Part shown: positions 44,644 through 53,451 of the stretch, in pieces | How positions within the stretch are numbered: position 1 is the first letter of the stretch | Layout of the letters: each line of letters begins with the position of its first letter | NCBI RefSeq assembly: GCF_002085925.2 | Contig: NZ_CP053562.1 | Location: 662,001 to 726,000, forward strand | Reading direction: 5' to 3' | Length of the DNA stretch: 64,000 nucleotides | From: Thioclava electrotropha | GTDB lineage: Bacteria; Pseudomonadota; Alphaproteobacteria; Rhodobacterales; Rhodobacteraceae | Notes under the pieces: generated by a model | Database searches by the model: none | Seen by the model: only the letters and a program-made list of their open reading frames with translations | What the model was told of the DNA's origin: nothing | Translations under genes and position numbers: made by a program

Positions 44644-46703
44644 GTGACCAAAGCCTATCATCCGGGGCCGCGCCGCGGCGCAAGTCCTCCAACTGGCTAC
44701 GCAGCCTGCGTCACGGACAGGCCGTGATCGTCGCGGCGCTGGTGCTGGCGGGGCTCATGGCGTTGAACGCGGGGCTGAGCCCCTATCCGCTGAGCTATTT
44801 CGACATTTCCTTCCTAGCTAGTGGCGGGGCGACCTCCGCGATTGCGGCTGCGGGACAAACGCTGGTTATCCTGTCGGGCGGGTTCGACCTGTCGGCAGGG
44901 GCGGTGGTCTCGCTGGTCAACGCGGTGCTTGCGACCTCTATGGACCCGGCGAACATGGAGGCCTCCGTGCCGCTCTGGACCGCGATCGGGATCGGTATCG
45001 GCATGGCTGTGGGCGCGGTGAACGGGTTTTTCGTAGCCGTGGTGCGCCTGCAGCCCATCGTGGTCACCTTGGCGGTGATGTTCATCGTTCAGGGGCTGAC
45101 GCTTCTTGTGATGGCGATGCCGGGCGGATTCGTCGCGCCTTCGCTCGCATCTGTCTATCTTGGTGACACGATCCCCGGCCTGCTGCCTGCACCGATCACG
45201 CTGATGCTCGTGCTGGTGGCGCTGTGGCTCTGGCTCAAGCGCACGGGCTACGGGATCACGCTCTATGCAGTGGGCAGCGACGCCGAGGCTGCCCGCGCGA
45301 CGGGGCTTCACGCGCGCACCGTTACCTTCGCGACCTACGTGCTCGCAGGTGGGCTTTACGGGCTCGCGGGTGTTTTCGTCAGCGCCCAGACCGGCAGCGG
45401 CGACCCGTTGGTGGGGAACTCGCTCCTGCTGCCGACCTTCGCGGCTGTGGTGATCGGCGGCACCCGTCTTGGCGGTGGCAAAGGCGGCGTGCTGGGCACG
45501 ATCCTCGGGGCCTATATCCTGATGATCGTGGTGAACCTGCTGCTGTCGCTCAACGTCTCGGCTTACTATTCGACCATTGCGGAAAGCGCAGTGCTCCTGA
45601 TCGCCGTGCTCGCGGGCTCGTTGCGCCGTGACAGCACGCTCTCGCAACGCCTGCGCGAAGTCACCGATGCGATCGGCGCCCGGCGGCGCGGATGGCTCGT
45701 TGGCCAACGCTCGGGCGAGGATCACAGGCTGGCTTTCACGCGACCGGCAGAGACCGCCCCCGCGCAAAGCTTCCTGCAGCGTCACGGCCATACGCTGCGC
45801 CACGTCCTGCCCGCCTGGATCTGCCTCGTGGTGGTCGTGATCGCGACGCAACTGGTGCTGGGCAATGTCTTCAGCGGCTGGCGCTACTGGGACTCGCTCC
45901 TCGTGCTCTCGAGCTTCCTCGCGATCCTCGCTCTGGGGCAGGGCGCGGTGATCCTGACCGGGGGGCTGGACCTGTCGCTGCCCTGGAGCATCGCGCTGTC
46001 GGGCGTGATGTTGACCGGGCTCGTTGGCGGGCAGGACATGGGGTTGCTCACGGCGCTGCCGGTGGTCTTCGCGGTGGCTGCGCTGATCGGGCTCGCGAAC
46101 GGGTTGGGCGTCGTGGCGCTGGGCTTGTCGCCGATCGTCGTGACGCTCGCGATGAACGGCATTCTTCAGGGCGCGGCGCTGATCTGGTCGGGCGGCACGC
46201 CCGCCGGGTTCGCACCGCCCTCGCTGCGTTGGCTGATGACCGGCAAGCTGATGGGGGTGACCCCGGTGATCATCTTCATGGCCGCCTTCGTCGCTCTCGC
46301 GATTGTCCTATTGGGGCGCACCGCGTTCGGGCGCCGGGTCTACGCGGTCGGCAACAGCGAACTTGCGGCGCGCCTCTCGGGGGTGCGCACAGGAAGGGTC
46401 ATCATCTCTGTCTACATCCTCTCGGCGCTCTGCGCGGCGCTGGTCGGCGTTCTGCTGGCGGGCTTCTCCGGACAGGCGAGCCTAGGGATGGGGGATGACT
46501 ACCTTCTGCCCTCGATCGCGGTCGTCGTCGTGGGCGGGGCGCTGATCACGGGTGGCCGCGGGCATTACGCGGGCATGCTGGGCGGCGCACTGCTGCTGAC
46601 CGCGATGCAGACCCTGCTTGCCGGCACCGCGCTGCCCTTCGCATTCCGCTCAGTGTTCTTCGGGCTCGTCATCCTGATGGCCGTGATCGCATTGCGCAAA
46701 TAA
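44640..46703 (+). CDS. Fused double sugar ABC permease (two RbsC-like domains)
   Basis: This 687-residue inner-membrane protein is two CUT2 permease domains in one chain. Domain 1 (about 20-325) and domain 2 (about 380-685) each have about eight to ten membrane helices and each contains the family pattern near the middle (GGFDLSAGAVVSLV in the first, GGLDLSLPWSIALS in the second) and the conserved cytoplasmic loop GYGITLYAVGSDAEAARATG / FGRRVYAVGNSELAARLSG. A hydrophilic linker of about 50 residues joins them. Most CUT2 importers use a homodimer of a single-domain permease or two genes. No stop or frameshift is present between the halves. Confidence 0.94.
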   Translation: MSDQSLSSGAAPRRKSSNWLRSLRHGQAVIVAALVLAGLMALNAGLSPYPLSYFDISFLASGGATSAIAAAGQTLVILSGGFDLSAGAVVSLVNAVLATSMDPANMEASVPLWTAIGIGIGMAVGAVNGFFVAVVRLQPIVVTLAVMFIVQGLTLLVMAMPGGFVAPSLASVYLGDTIPGLLPAPITLMLVLVALWLWLKRTGYGITLYAVGSDAEAARATGLHARTVTFATYVLAGGLYGLAGVFVSAQTGSGDPLVGNSLLLPTFAAVVIGGTRLGGGKGGVLGTILGAYILMIVVNLLLSLNVSAYYSTIAESAVLLIAVLAGSLRRDSTLSQRLREVTDAIGARRRGWLVGQRSGEDHRLAFTRPAETAPAQSFLQRHGHTLRHVLPAWICLVVVVIATQLVLGNVFSGWRYWDSLLVLSSFLAILALGQGAVILTGGLDLSLPWSIALSGVMLTGLVGGQDMGLLTALPVVFAVAALIGLANGLGVVALGLSPIVVTLAMNGILQGAALIWSGGTPAGFAPPSLRWLMTGKLMGVTPVIIFMAAFVALAIVLLGRTAFGRRVYAVGNSELAARLSGVRTGRVIISVYILSALCAALVGVLLAGFSGQASLGMGDDYLLPSIAVVVVGGALITGGRGHYAGMLGGALLLTAMQTLLAGTALPFAFRSVFFGLVILMAVIALRK

Positions 46704-46717
46704 CCAAGGAGATTTCG

Positions 46718-47512
46718 ATGAGTGATACATCCAGGATGAAATTGCCCGGCCTCGAGGGTAAACGCGTTGCGGTCACGGCGGGCGCTTCCGGCATCGGTCT
46801 GTGCATCGCGCGGGAACTGGCTCGGCAAGGCGCGCGGTTGGCTATCTGCGATATCGATGAAGCCGCGCTTGAACGGGCCGCGCAGGAGCTGGGCGCCGAA
46901 GTGGCCCTGCGCGCCGACGTCTCGGATGAAGCGGCGGTGGCATCTTTCTTCGAGGCGATCGGAAAGACCCTCGGCGGGCTCGATGCGCTGGTCAACAATG
47001 CCGGCATTGCGGGGCCTACCGGCTCGGTCGACGAAATCTCGCCCGAGGATTGGCGGCGCTGCCTCGATATCGGCCTGACGGGTCAGTTCCTATGCACGCG
47101 GAAAGCGGTCCCGATGCTGCGCGCGGCAGGGGGCGGAGCGATCGTCAACATCTCCTCCTCGGCGGGCAAGTTCGGCTATGCGTTCCGCACGCCCTACGCC
47201 TCGGCGAAATGGGGGGTGATCGGGTTCACCCAGAGCCTCGCGAAAGAGCTCGGCCCCGAGAATATCCGTGCCAATGCGATCCTGCCCGGCATTATCGAAG
47301 GGCCGCGGATCGAAGGCGTGATCGCAGCTCGCGCGAAGCAGACCGGGATCAGCCATGAAGAGATGACCGAGCGGTATCTGTCGAACGTCTCTCTGCGCCG
47401 GATGACCCCGCCTGAGGACGTGGCGGACATGGCCGCCTTCCTGATCGCCGATACCGGGCGCAACCTGTCGGGGCAGAGCTTCCCCGTCGATGGCAACGTG
47501 GAGACCTTGTGA
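46718..47512 (+). CDS. SDR family oxidoreductase (possible sugar dehydrogenase)
   Basis: This 264-residue short-chain dehydrogenase has the cofactor motif TAGASGIGLCIA near residue 20, NNAG near residue 95, catalytic Ser in VNISSSAGKFG and the YxxxK pair in TPYASAKWG near residue 165. Asp after the second strand (CDIDE) suggests NAD+ preference. It is fourth in the ABC operon and would oxidise the imported sugar to a lactone or an alcohol of a sugar acid. It overlaps the next gene by one base (TGATG). Confidence 0.93.
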   Translation: MSDTSRMKLPGLEGKRVAVTAGASGIGLCIARELARQGARLAICDIDEAALERAAQELGAEVALRADVSDEAAVASFFEAIGKTLGGLDALVNNAGIAGPTGSVDEISPEDWRRCLDIGLTGQFLCTRKAVPMLRAAGGGAIVNISSSAGKFGYAFRTPYASAKWGVIGFTQSLAKELGPENIRANAILPGIIEGPRIEGVIAARAKQTGISHEEMTERYLSNVSLRRMTPPEDVADMAAFLIADTGRNLSGQSFPVDGNVETL

Positions 47513-48453
47513 TGAAAGACCCTGTCGCCTGCGTCGGTTCGGGGCTTATCGGGCGCGCCTGGGCCATCGTATTCGCCCGCGCCGGTCATCCGGTGAGGTT
47601 GTGGGACGAGGTCCCCGCCGCGCCAAAGGCCGCGCGCGACTTCGCCGCCAAGATGCTGCCGGAACTGGAGCGCCTGGGCCTCATCCCTGGCACCGCCGAG
47701 GAAGCCCTCGCGCGCATCGAGCCGGTCGCCACGCTCGAAGAGGCGCTCGAGGGCGCGCGGCACGTGCAGGAGAGCACCTTCGAGGAGATCGGGGTGAAGC
47801 GCGAAATCTTCGCGCGTCTCGACGCGATTGCCGGACCCGATGCCGTGCTCGCCTCCTCGTCGTCGGCCCTGCTGCCTTCGGCCATTTCCGAGGGGCTCGC
47901 GGGACGTCACCGGGTCATGGTCAATCATCCGATCAATCCCGCCTATCTCGTGCCCGCAGCAGAGTTGGTGCCTGCGCCCTGGACCGATCCTGCGCTTCTT
48001 GAGCGCACGGCGGATCTTCTGCGCGACGCCGGCATGCGCCCGATCGTCATGCAGAAGGAAATCGACGGCTTCGTGATGAACCGCCTTCAGGGCGCCCTTC
48101 TGCATGAGGCGTTCCGGCTTGTGGCCGATGGATATGCCAGCACCGAAGACGTCGATATCGGGTTGCGCGAAGGGCTCGCGCTTCGCTGGTCCTTCATCGG
48201 CCCGTTCGAGACCATCGACCTCAACGCGCCCGAGGGCGTGCGGCAATATGTGACGCGCTATGGCGGCATTTATGACGGCATGGCGGGGCAACCCGCAGCG
48301 GACTGGCGCGGCCCCGTGCTGGACCGGATCGAGGCGGAGCGCCGTGCGGCGCTTCCCGCAGACGAGCTTGCTCAGCGTCAGGCGTGGCGAGACCGGCGCC
48401 TCATGGCGCTCGCCGCTCACAAGCGCCGCGCAACAGACGAAATCGGAGATTGA
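47512..48453 (+). CDS. 3-hydroxyacyl-CoA-dehydrogenase-like enzyme (L-gulonate/carnitine 3-dehydrogenase type)
   Basis: This 313-residue NAD-dependent dehydrogenase has the Rossmann motif GSGLIGRAWAIVFARAGH near residue 9, catalytic His in MVNHPINPAYLVP near residue 140 with the neighbouring Glu of AAELVPAPW, and Asn in IDGFVMNRLQGALLHEAF. It belongs to the group that oxidises the 3-hydroxyl of free acids (lambda-crystallin/L-gulonate 3-dehydrogenase, L-carnitine dehydrogenase). It directly precedes a BKACE gene, which would consume a 3-keto acid; the pair recalls carnitine clusters but here sits with sugar genes. Confidence 0.9.
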   Translation: MKDPVACVGSGLIGRAWAIVFARAGHPVRLWDEVPAAPKAARDFAAKMLPELERLGLIPGTAEEALARIEPVATLEEALEGARHVQESTFEEIGVKREIFARLDAIAGPDAVLASSSSALLPSAISEGLAGRHRVMVNHPINPAYLVPAAELVPAPWTDPALLERTADLLRDAGMRPIVMQKEIDGFVMNRLQGALLHEAFRLVADGYASTEDVDIGLREGLALRWSFIGPFETIDLNAPEGVRQYVTRYGGIYDGMAGQPAADWRGPVLDRIEAERRAALPADELAQRQAWRDRRLMALAAHKRRATDEIGD

Positions 48454-48457
48454 TAGA

Positions 48458-49384
48458 ATGCCAGACAAGGTCATCCTCACCTGCGCCGTGACCGGCGCCA
48501 TCCACACGCCGACGATGTCGGATCACCTGCCCATCACGCCCGACGAGATCGCCGAAGCCGCGATCGGGGCGGCCGAGGCGGGGGCCGCGATCCTGCACCT
48601 GCATGCTCGTGACCCGAAAACCGGCAAGCCTGACCAGTCGGCCGAGGCCTTCGCGCCGTTCCTGGGCCGGATCAAGCAGGCGACGAATGCGGTGGTGAAT
48701 ATCACCACCGGCGGCTCGCCCTACATGACGGTGGACGAACGCACGAAGCCCGCTGCGCAATGGGCGCCCGAGGTCGCCTCGCTCAACATGGGGTCGATGA
48801 ATTTCGGCTTCTTCCCGCTTCTCGCGAAATACAAGGAGTTCAAGCACGCATGGGAGCGCGAGCATCTCGAGGGGTCGCGTGACCTCGTCTTCCGCAATTC
48901 GTTCAAGGACATCGAATACGTTCTGGAGACCTGCTACGACAACGGCACCCGGTTCGAGTTCGAATGCTACGATATCTCGCATCTCTACAACCTCGCACAT
49001 TTCGCCGATCGTGGCCTCGTGAAGCCGCCGTTCTTCGTTCAGTCCGTTTTTGGTCTTCTGGGGGGGATCGGCACCCATCCCGAGGATGTCATGCACATGA
49101 AGCGCACGGCAGACCGTCTCTTCGGAAAGGATTTCCGCTGGTCGGTTCTGGGGGCCGGCAAGGACCAGTTTCGCATCGCGACACAGGCACTGAGCATGGG
49201 GGGCAATATCCGCGTCGGTCTCGAGGACAGCATCTGGATCTCGCGCGGCAAACTTGCAGAGAGCAACGCCCAACAGGTCGCCAAGGCGCGCGCCCTCGTC
49301 GAGGGGCTGGGCCTCGAGCTCGCGACGCCGGACGAGGCGCGCGAGATGCTCGCGCTCAAGGGCGGCGACGCCGTGAACTTCTGA
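48458..49384 (+). CDS. BKACE family beta-keto acid cleavage enzyme (DUF849)
   Basis: This 308-residue TIM-barrel enzyme cleaves a beta-keto acid with acetyl-CoA to give acetoacetate and a new acyl-CoA in characterised members. Motifs: AAILHLHARDPKTGKPDQ near residues 43-60 (metal-binding His-x-His), NITTGGSPYMTVDER near 90, NMGSMNFG near 112 and the conserved VLGAGKDQFR near residue 230. Starts four bases after the previous stop. The upstream dehydrogenase could supply the 3-keto acid. Substrate specificity pocket residues were not assigned. Confidence 0.92.
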   Translation: MPDKVILTCAVTGAIHTPTMSDHLPITPDEIAEAAIGAAEAGAAILHLHARDPKTGKPDQSAEAFAPFLGRIKQATNAVVNITTGGSPYMTVDERTKPAAQWAPEVASLNMGSMNFGFFPLLAKYKEFKHAWEREHLEGSRDLVFRNSFKDIEYVLETCYDNGTRFEFECYDISHLYNLAHFADRGLVKPPFFVQSVFGLLGGIGTHPEDVMHMKRTADRLFGKDFRWSVLGAGKDQFRIATQALSMGGNIRVGLEDSIWISRGKLAESNAQQVAKARALVEGLGLELATPDEAREMLALKGGDAVNF

Positions 49385-49410
49385 ACCGGATACCAAGGGA
49401 GGAGACCAAC

Positions 49411-50289
49411 ATGCAGATCGATATTCTGCTCGACGTGAAGACGACACTGGGCGAGGGCCCGGTCTGGGACGTCGAAAGCCAGCGGCTCTATTTCATCGAC
49501 TCGATGGATGGACGGGTGTTTCGCTGCACTGCGGACGGCACAGAACTGCGTGCCTGGGACGTGCCGGGCAAGATCGGCTCGATGGCGGTGCGCAAGGACG
49601 GCAAGGGGGCCATCGTCTCGCTCGACAAGGGGTTCTGGTTGCTGGATTTCGACAGCGGCGATTGCGAGTTGCTGCACGACCCGGAGGCCAATCTCGCGAC
49701 GACTCGTATCAACGACGGCAAATGCGACCGGCGCGGTCGGTTTTTCGCTGGTTCGATGGATATGCAGGAGGAGGGGCCGCTGGGCGCACTCTACCGCGTC
49801 GATCCCGACCTGAGCGTTACCAAGCTCGAGGAGGGGATCATCTGCTCGAACGGGCCTTGCTTCTCGCCGGACGACAAGACCTTCTACTTCACCGATACCT
49901 GGACCGGTGAGATGTGGGCCTATGACTATGACATCGAGACGGGCGGCATTTCGAACCGTCGCACCTTTGCGAAGGCGGATACCTCGAACGGGGGCGCCGC
50001 GGATGGGGCGACGGTCGATGCGGAGGGCTATTACTGGATGGCGCTGGTCTATGACGGGCGGATCTGCCGCTTCGCACCGGACGGCACGCTCGACATGGAA
50101 ATCCCGATGCCAGTGAAGAAGGTCACGAGCGTCCAGTTCGGCGGCCCCGATCTCGACGTGCTCTACGTCACGTCGATGGCGAAGCCGCCGCTGCCGCGTT
50201 TTCCCGACGACGGTGTTCAGCGCGGCAGCCTGTTCGCGATCCGCGGTCTCGGCGTGAAAGGCGTGTCCGAGCCGCGCTTCGGCGGCTGA
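49411..50289 (+). CDS. SMP-30/gluconolactonase family sugar lactonase
   Basis: This 292-residue six-bladed beta-propeller lactonase hydrolyses aldonolactones. Metal-binding residues are visible in LGEGPVWD (Glu near residue 15), RINDGKCDRRGRFFAGSMD (Asn near residue 100), FSPDDKTFYFTDT and DGATVDAEGYYWMA (Asp near residue 200). It matches XylC/AraB-type lactonases of oxidative pentose pathways. AAGGGAGGAG precedes the ATG. Last gene of the ABC operon; a stem-loop follows 27 bp after its stop. Confidence 0.93.
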   Translation: MQIDILLDVKTTLGEGPVWDVESQRLYFIDSMDGRVFRCTADGTELRAWDVPGKIGSMAVRKDGKGAIVSLDKGFWLLDFDSGDCELLHDPEANLATTRINDGKCDRRGRFFAGSMDMQEEGPLGALYRVDPDLSVTKLEEGIICSNGPCFSPDDKTFYFTDTWTGEMWAYDYDIETGGISNRRTFAKADTSNGGAADGATVDAEGYYWMALVYDGRICRFAPDGTLDMEIPMPVKKVTSVQFGGPDLDVLYVTSMAKPPLPRFPDDGVQRGSLFAIRGLGVKGVSEPRFGG

Positions 50290-50316
50290 GTAGTCGAAGT
50301 CGCCCCCCTCCAAAGC

Positions 50317-50339
50317 CCTGCGCGCACTCGGCGCGCAGG
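50317..50339 (+). terminator. Stem-loop after the ABC operon
   Basis: CCTGCGCGC and GCGCGCAGG form a perfect 9-bp stem with a 5-nt loop, 27 bp downstream of the lactonase gene. No T-run follows. Likely a 3' end structure. Confidence 0.5.
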
Positions 50340-50740
50340 CGCATCCAGAGGGGCTGCGTGAGACCGGAGAGCGGCCAAACGTGTCGTCGCGAAAATCAGT
50401 GTTCAGGCGGGCTGTGCGCCGGTCATTGCTCGCTCCCATATGTTAGCTCACCGACCGCAGAGTGACCGTTCGACGATAGGTCAAAGAGCTGGTCGCAGAG
50501 CAGCTTTCAGATTGTCGCGACCGATTTGAAAATAGGCTGCACGGGTCATTTGAAGGTCACTCAGCACGGCACTTAAGTCCAAAGCTCTTAGCGTCGCCCG
50601 CCTTCAATTGTTATTGGCTCGGCTCGCGCTCTCCTCCGAGACAGGCAATAGAAATAGCTGCTTTCACTTCTCGGGGGCATGGACCGCAGGATTGTCGCCT
50701 GCGGCCCGGCCAATTTGACCAAAAGACCTCACCACAAGCC
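50340..50740. other. Convergent intergenic region
   Basis: About 400 bp between the two convergent catabolic operons. No ORF with protein character. Its right end merges with the solo TnpB-element end. Confidence 0.4.
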
Positions 50741-50777
50741 CCTTCCAACCGATCGGATTGGTGGGGGAGGTTCATCT
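50741..50777 (+). repeat. Solo copy of the TnpB-element right end
   Basis: The 37 bp from CCTTCCAACC through GGATTGGTGGGGGAGGTTCATCT match, in the same reading sense, the segment downstream of the tnpB relic (minus strand 17510-17472). Only the 4-nt hairpin loop differs (GATC here, TACG there). No transposase sequence is nearby. It abuts the stop codon of the dehydratase gene, so it may be a minimal or decayed element end. Confidence 0.65.
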
Positions 50778-52552
50778 CAGTGATTGTGCCGCGGCAGTCT
50801 CTTCGCAAGCTGACGGAACTGCTCGGCGTCGCGGATCGTCGCACCGTCGGCCATCTGCGTGACGGTCTCGCGGTAGAGCTTCTGCCACGGGGTCGCTGCC
50901 TCGGGGGTCGGCGGCAGGTCGCCAGCCTTGCGCGCTGCCAGTTCGTCGTCGGCAACGAGCATGTCGCAGCGCCCGGTGTTCAGATCGATCCGGATCGTAT
51001 CGCCCGTGCGCAGCCATGCCAGCCCGCCGCCCGCCGCGCTCTCGGGTGAGGCGTTCAGGATCGAGGGGCTGTCCGAGGTGCCCGATTGTCGCCCGTCACC
51101 GATCGTCGGCAGGCTGGTTATGCCGCGTTTCAGCAAGCGATCCGGCGGCTGCATGTTCACCACTTCCGCAGAGCCCGGCCAGCCGAGCGGACCCGCCCCC
51201 CGGATCACGAGGATCGAGGATTCGTCGATCACGAGTGCGGGGTCGTTGATGCGGGCATGATAGTCTTCCGAGCCGTCGAAGACGAAGGCCGTGCCCTCGA
51301 GAATTCCCTCGCGGCCCGGCTCACTGAGATAACGCTCTCGGAACTCCGGCGAAATCACCGAGGTTTTCAGGATCGCGAAGTCGAAGAGATTGCCAGAGAG
51401 GACACAGAAGCCCGCGCGCTCCATCATCGGCTCCTCGAAACGGTAGATCACCTCGCGATCGGTGCTCTCGTGCCCGTCTAAGTTCTCCGCCACGCTGTGA
51501 CCGGTGACGGTGGGACAATCGCCGTTCAGCTGTCCCGCCTGCAGTAGTTCCCACAGGATCGCAGGGACACCGCCCGCGCGGTGGAACCGTTCGCCCAGAT
51601 ATTTCCCGGCGGGCTGCACATTGGCCAGCAGCGGGATGTCGTAGCCATGCGTTTGCCAGTCCGACGGATCGAGCGTCACGCCCGCATGTTTCGCCATTGC
51701 CATGATATGCGGCTGGGCATTAGTCGAGCCGCCGATCGCCGCGTTCAGTTTGATCGCGTTCAGGAAGGCCTCGCGGGTAAGGATGTTCGAGGGCCGGATG
51801 TCCTCGTGGACCAGTTCAACGGCACGTCGCCCGGTGCGATAGGCCATCTGGCCGCGGGCGCGATAGGCTGCCGGTATCGCCGCACAGCCAGTGAGCGACA
51901 TACCCAGCGCCTCCGCGATGGCGTTCATGGTAGAGGCCGTGCCCATCGTGTTGCAGTGGCCAATCGAGGGCGCGCTGTCGAGCGCGGTTTCGAGAAACTC
52001 GTCGCGGGTGATTTCGCCCGCGGCGTATTTGCGGCGTGAACGCCAGATCACCGTGCCCGAGCCCACGAGTTCTCCCTCGTGCCAGCCGTCGAGCATCGGC
52101 CCGCCGGACAGAACGATCGCGGGTAGGTCGACCGTCGCCGCGGCCATCAGGGCCGACGGGGTGGTCTTGTCGCAACCCGTGGTCAGCACGACACCGTCGA
52201 ACGGGTAGCCGTAAAGCAGTTCGACAAGACCCAGATAGGCGAGGTTGCGATCGAGCGCGGCGGTCGGACGCTTGCAGTTCTCAAAGAGCGTATGCGTCGG
52301 GAATTCGATCGGGATGCCGCCTGCATCGCGGATCCCGTCGCGCACGCGCTTGGCGAGATCCAGATGGTGGCGGTTGCATGGGTTCAGGTCGCTGCCCGAC
52401 TGGGCGATCCCGATGATCGGCTTGCCCGCGCGCAACTCTTCAGGCGTCGTGCCGTAATTCATGAAGCGTTCGAGATAAAGCGCAGTCAGGTCGGCATGAT
52501 CGGGATTGTCGAACCAGTCTTGCGAGCGCAGGCGGCGTTCGGTTTTGGTCAT
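50777..52552 (-). CDS. IlvD/Edd family sugar-acid dehydratase (xylonate/arabonate type)
   Basis: This 591-residue Fe-S dehydratase would convert an aldonate to a 2-keto-3-deoxy aldonate. Cluster-ligand cysteines lie in SDLNPCNRHH, LTTGCDKTTPSALM near residue 130 and GHCNTMGTASTM near residue 205; NAAIGGSTNAQPH near residue 277 and the C-terminal PTIGDGRQSGTSDSPSILN are also typical of the sugar-acid branch rather than dihydroxyacid dehydratase. Length agrees with L-arabonate/D-xylonate dehydratases. It overlaps the upstream oxidoreductase gene by ATGA. It fits the XylD step of a Weimberg-type route. Confidence 0.94.
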   Translation of the reverse strand: MTKTERRLRSQDWFDNPDHADLTALYLERFMNYGTTPEELRAGKPIIGIAQSGSDLNPCNRHHLDLAKRVRDGIRDAGGIPIEFPTHTLFENCKRPTAALDRNLAYLGLVELLYGYPFDGVVLTTGCDKTTPSALMAAATVDLPAIVLSGGPMLDGWHEGELVGSGTVIWRSRRKYAAGEITRDEFLETALDSAPSIGHCNTMGTASTMNAIAEALGMSLTGCAAIPAAYRARGQMAYRTGRRAVELVHEDIRPSNILTREAFLNAIKLNAAIGGSTNAQPHIMAMAKHAGVTLDPSDWQTHGYDIPLLANVQPAGKYLGERFHRAGGVPAILWELLQAGQLNGDCPTVTGHSVAENLDGHESTDREVIYRFEEPMMERAGFCVLSGNLFDFAILKTSVISPEFRERYLSEPGREGILEGTAFVFDGSEDYHARINDPALVIDESSILVIRGAGPLGWPGSAEVVNMQPPDRLLKRGITSLPTIGDGRQSGTSDSPSILNASPESAAGGGLAWLRTGDTIRIDLNTGRCDMLVADDELAARKAGDLPPTPEAATPWQKLYRETVTQMADGATIRDAEQFRQLAKRLPRHNH

Positions 52553-53451
52553 GATCTTTCCTCGAGAAGGGACACGCAGTTGAGCGTCTCAAGATGAAGC
52601 AGCAGCCCGGAATGATCGACGTCGCCGTTTCCAGCGGCGACGAAGGCCTCGTAGGCCGCACGCACGGTATCGGTCAGCGGGAGCTCGAGATGGTTTGCGT
52701 TCGCAAGCGTTTCGACGCCGCGAAGGTCTTTCAGCTGCAGTCGCGACGGGCCGCCTAGGGTGAAATCGCGGGCGATCATCCGCGCGCCATGCAGTTCGAG
52801 GATGCGGCTTTCGGCAAAGCCACCGCGGATCGCGTCGCGGAATCTCGCGGGATCTGCGCCGCCCGCTCTCACGAGGACCATCGCCTCGGCGACCGCGCCG
52901 ATGGTAATCGCGACGATCTGCTGATTGGCCAGTTTGCAGACCTGACCGGCGCCCGCAGGGCCGACATGGGTCATTCGCCCAAGTGGTTCGAGCACGGGCG
53001 CGATCCGCGCGATCGTCTCTTTCGGCCCACCCGCCATCAAAGCGAGCGTTCCGCTCTCGGCGCCCGCAGTGCCGCCCGAGACAGGGCAGTCGATCTGCGT
53101 CACGCCAAGCTCTTCGAGCCGGGCGGCATGATCGCGCGCCACGTCCGGCGCGATCGACGAGGTGTCGATCAGCACGCTGCCCGGGCGCAGGGCTTCGGCT
53201 GTGACTTGCGCAAACAGCACGTCGGCCACCGCTGCGCCATCAGAAAGCATGGTGAAGGTGATATCCGCCTTCGCGACGGCCTCGGCGGGGCTCCCCGCCT
53301 GCTCGGCCCCGGCGGCGACCAGCGCGCGGGCCTTTTCGGCAGCGCGGTTCCATGCGGTGACGGGATAGCCCGCCCCGAGGAGGCGCCGAACCATCGGCGC
53401 CCCCATTAGACCTGTGCCCAGAAAAGCAATATTGGGGAGCGGCTGTGTCAC
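52549..53451 (-). CDS. NAD(P)-dependent oxidoreductase, 3-hydroxyisobutyrate dehydrogenase family
   Basis: This 300-residue beta-hydroxyacid dehydrogenase has the N-terminal GxGxMGxPM motif (FLGTGLMGAPMVRRLL), the substrate motif DCPVSGGTAGAESGTLALM near residue 120 and the catalytic Lys in GAGQVCKLANQQIV near residue 172. Relatives reduce tartronate semialdehyde or oxidise L-threonate and similar hydroxyacids. Middle gene of a three-gene minus-strand operon with ATGA overlaps on both sides. Exact substrate unknown. Confidence 0.92.
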   Translation of the reverse strand: MTQPLPNIAFLGTGLMGAPMVRRLLGAGYPVTAWNRAAEKARALVAAGAEQAGSPAEAVAKADITFTMLSDGAAVADVLFAQVTAEALRPGSVLIDTSSIAPDVARDHAARLEELGVTQIDCPVSGGTAGAESGTLALMAGGPKETIARIAPVLEPLGRMTHVGPAGAGQVCKLANQQIVAITIGAVAEAMVLVRAGGADPARFRDAIRGGFAESRILELHGARMIARDFTLGGPSRLQLKDLRGVETLANANHLELPLTDTVRAAYEAFVAAGNGDVDHSGLLLHLETLNCVSLLEERS

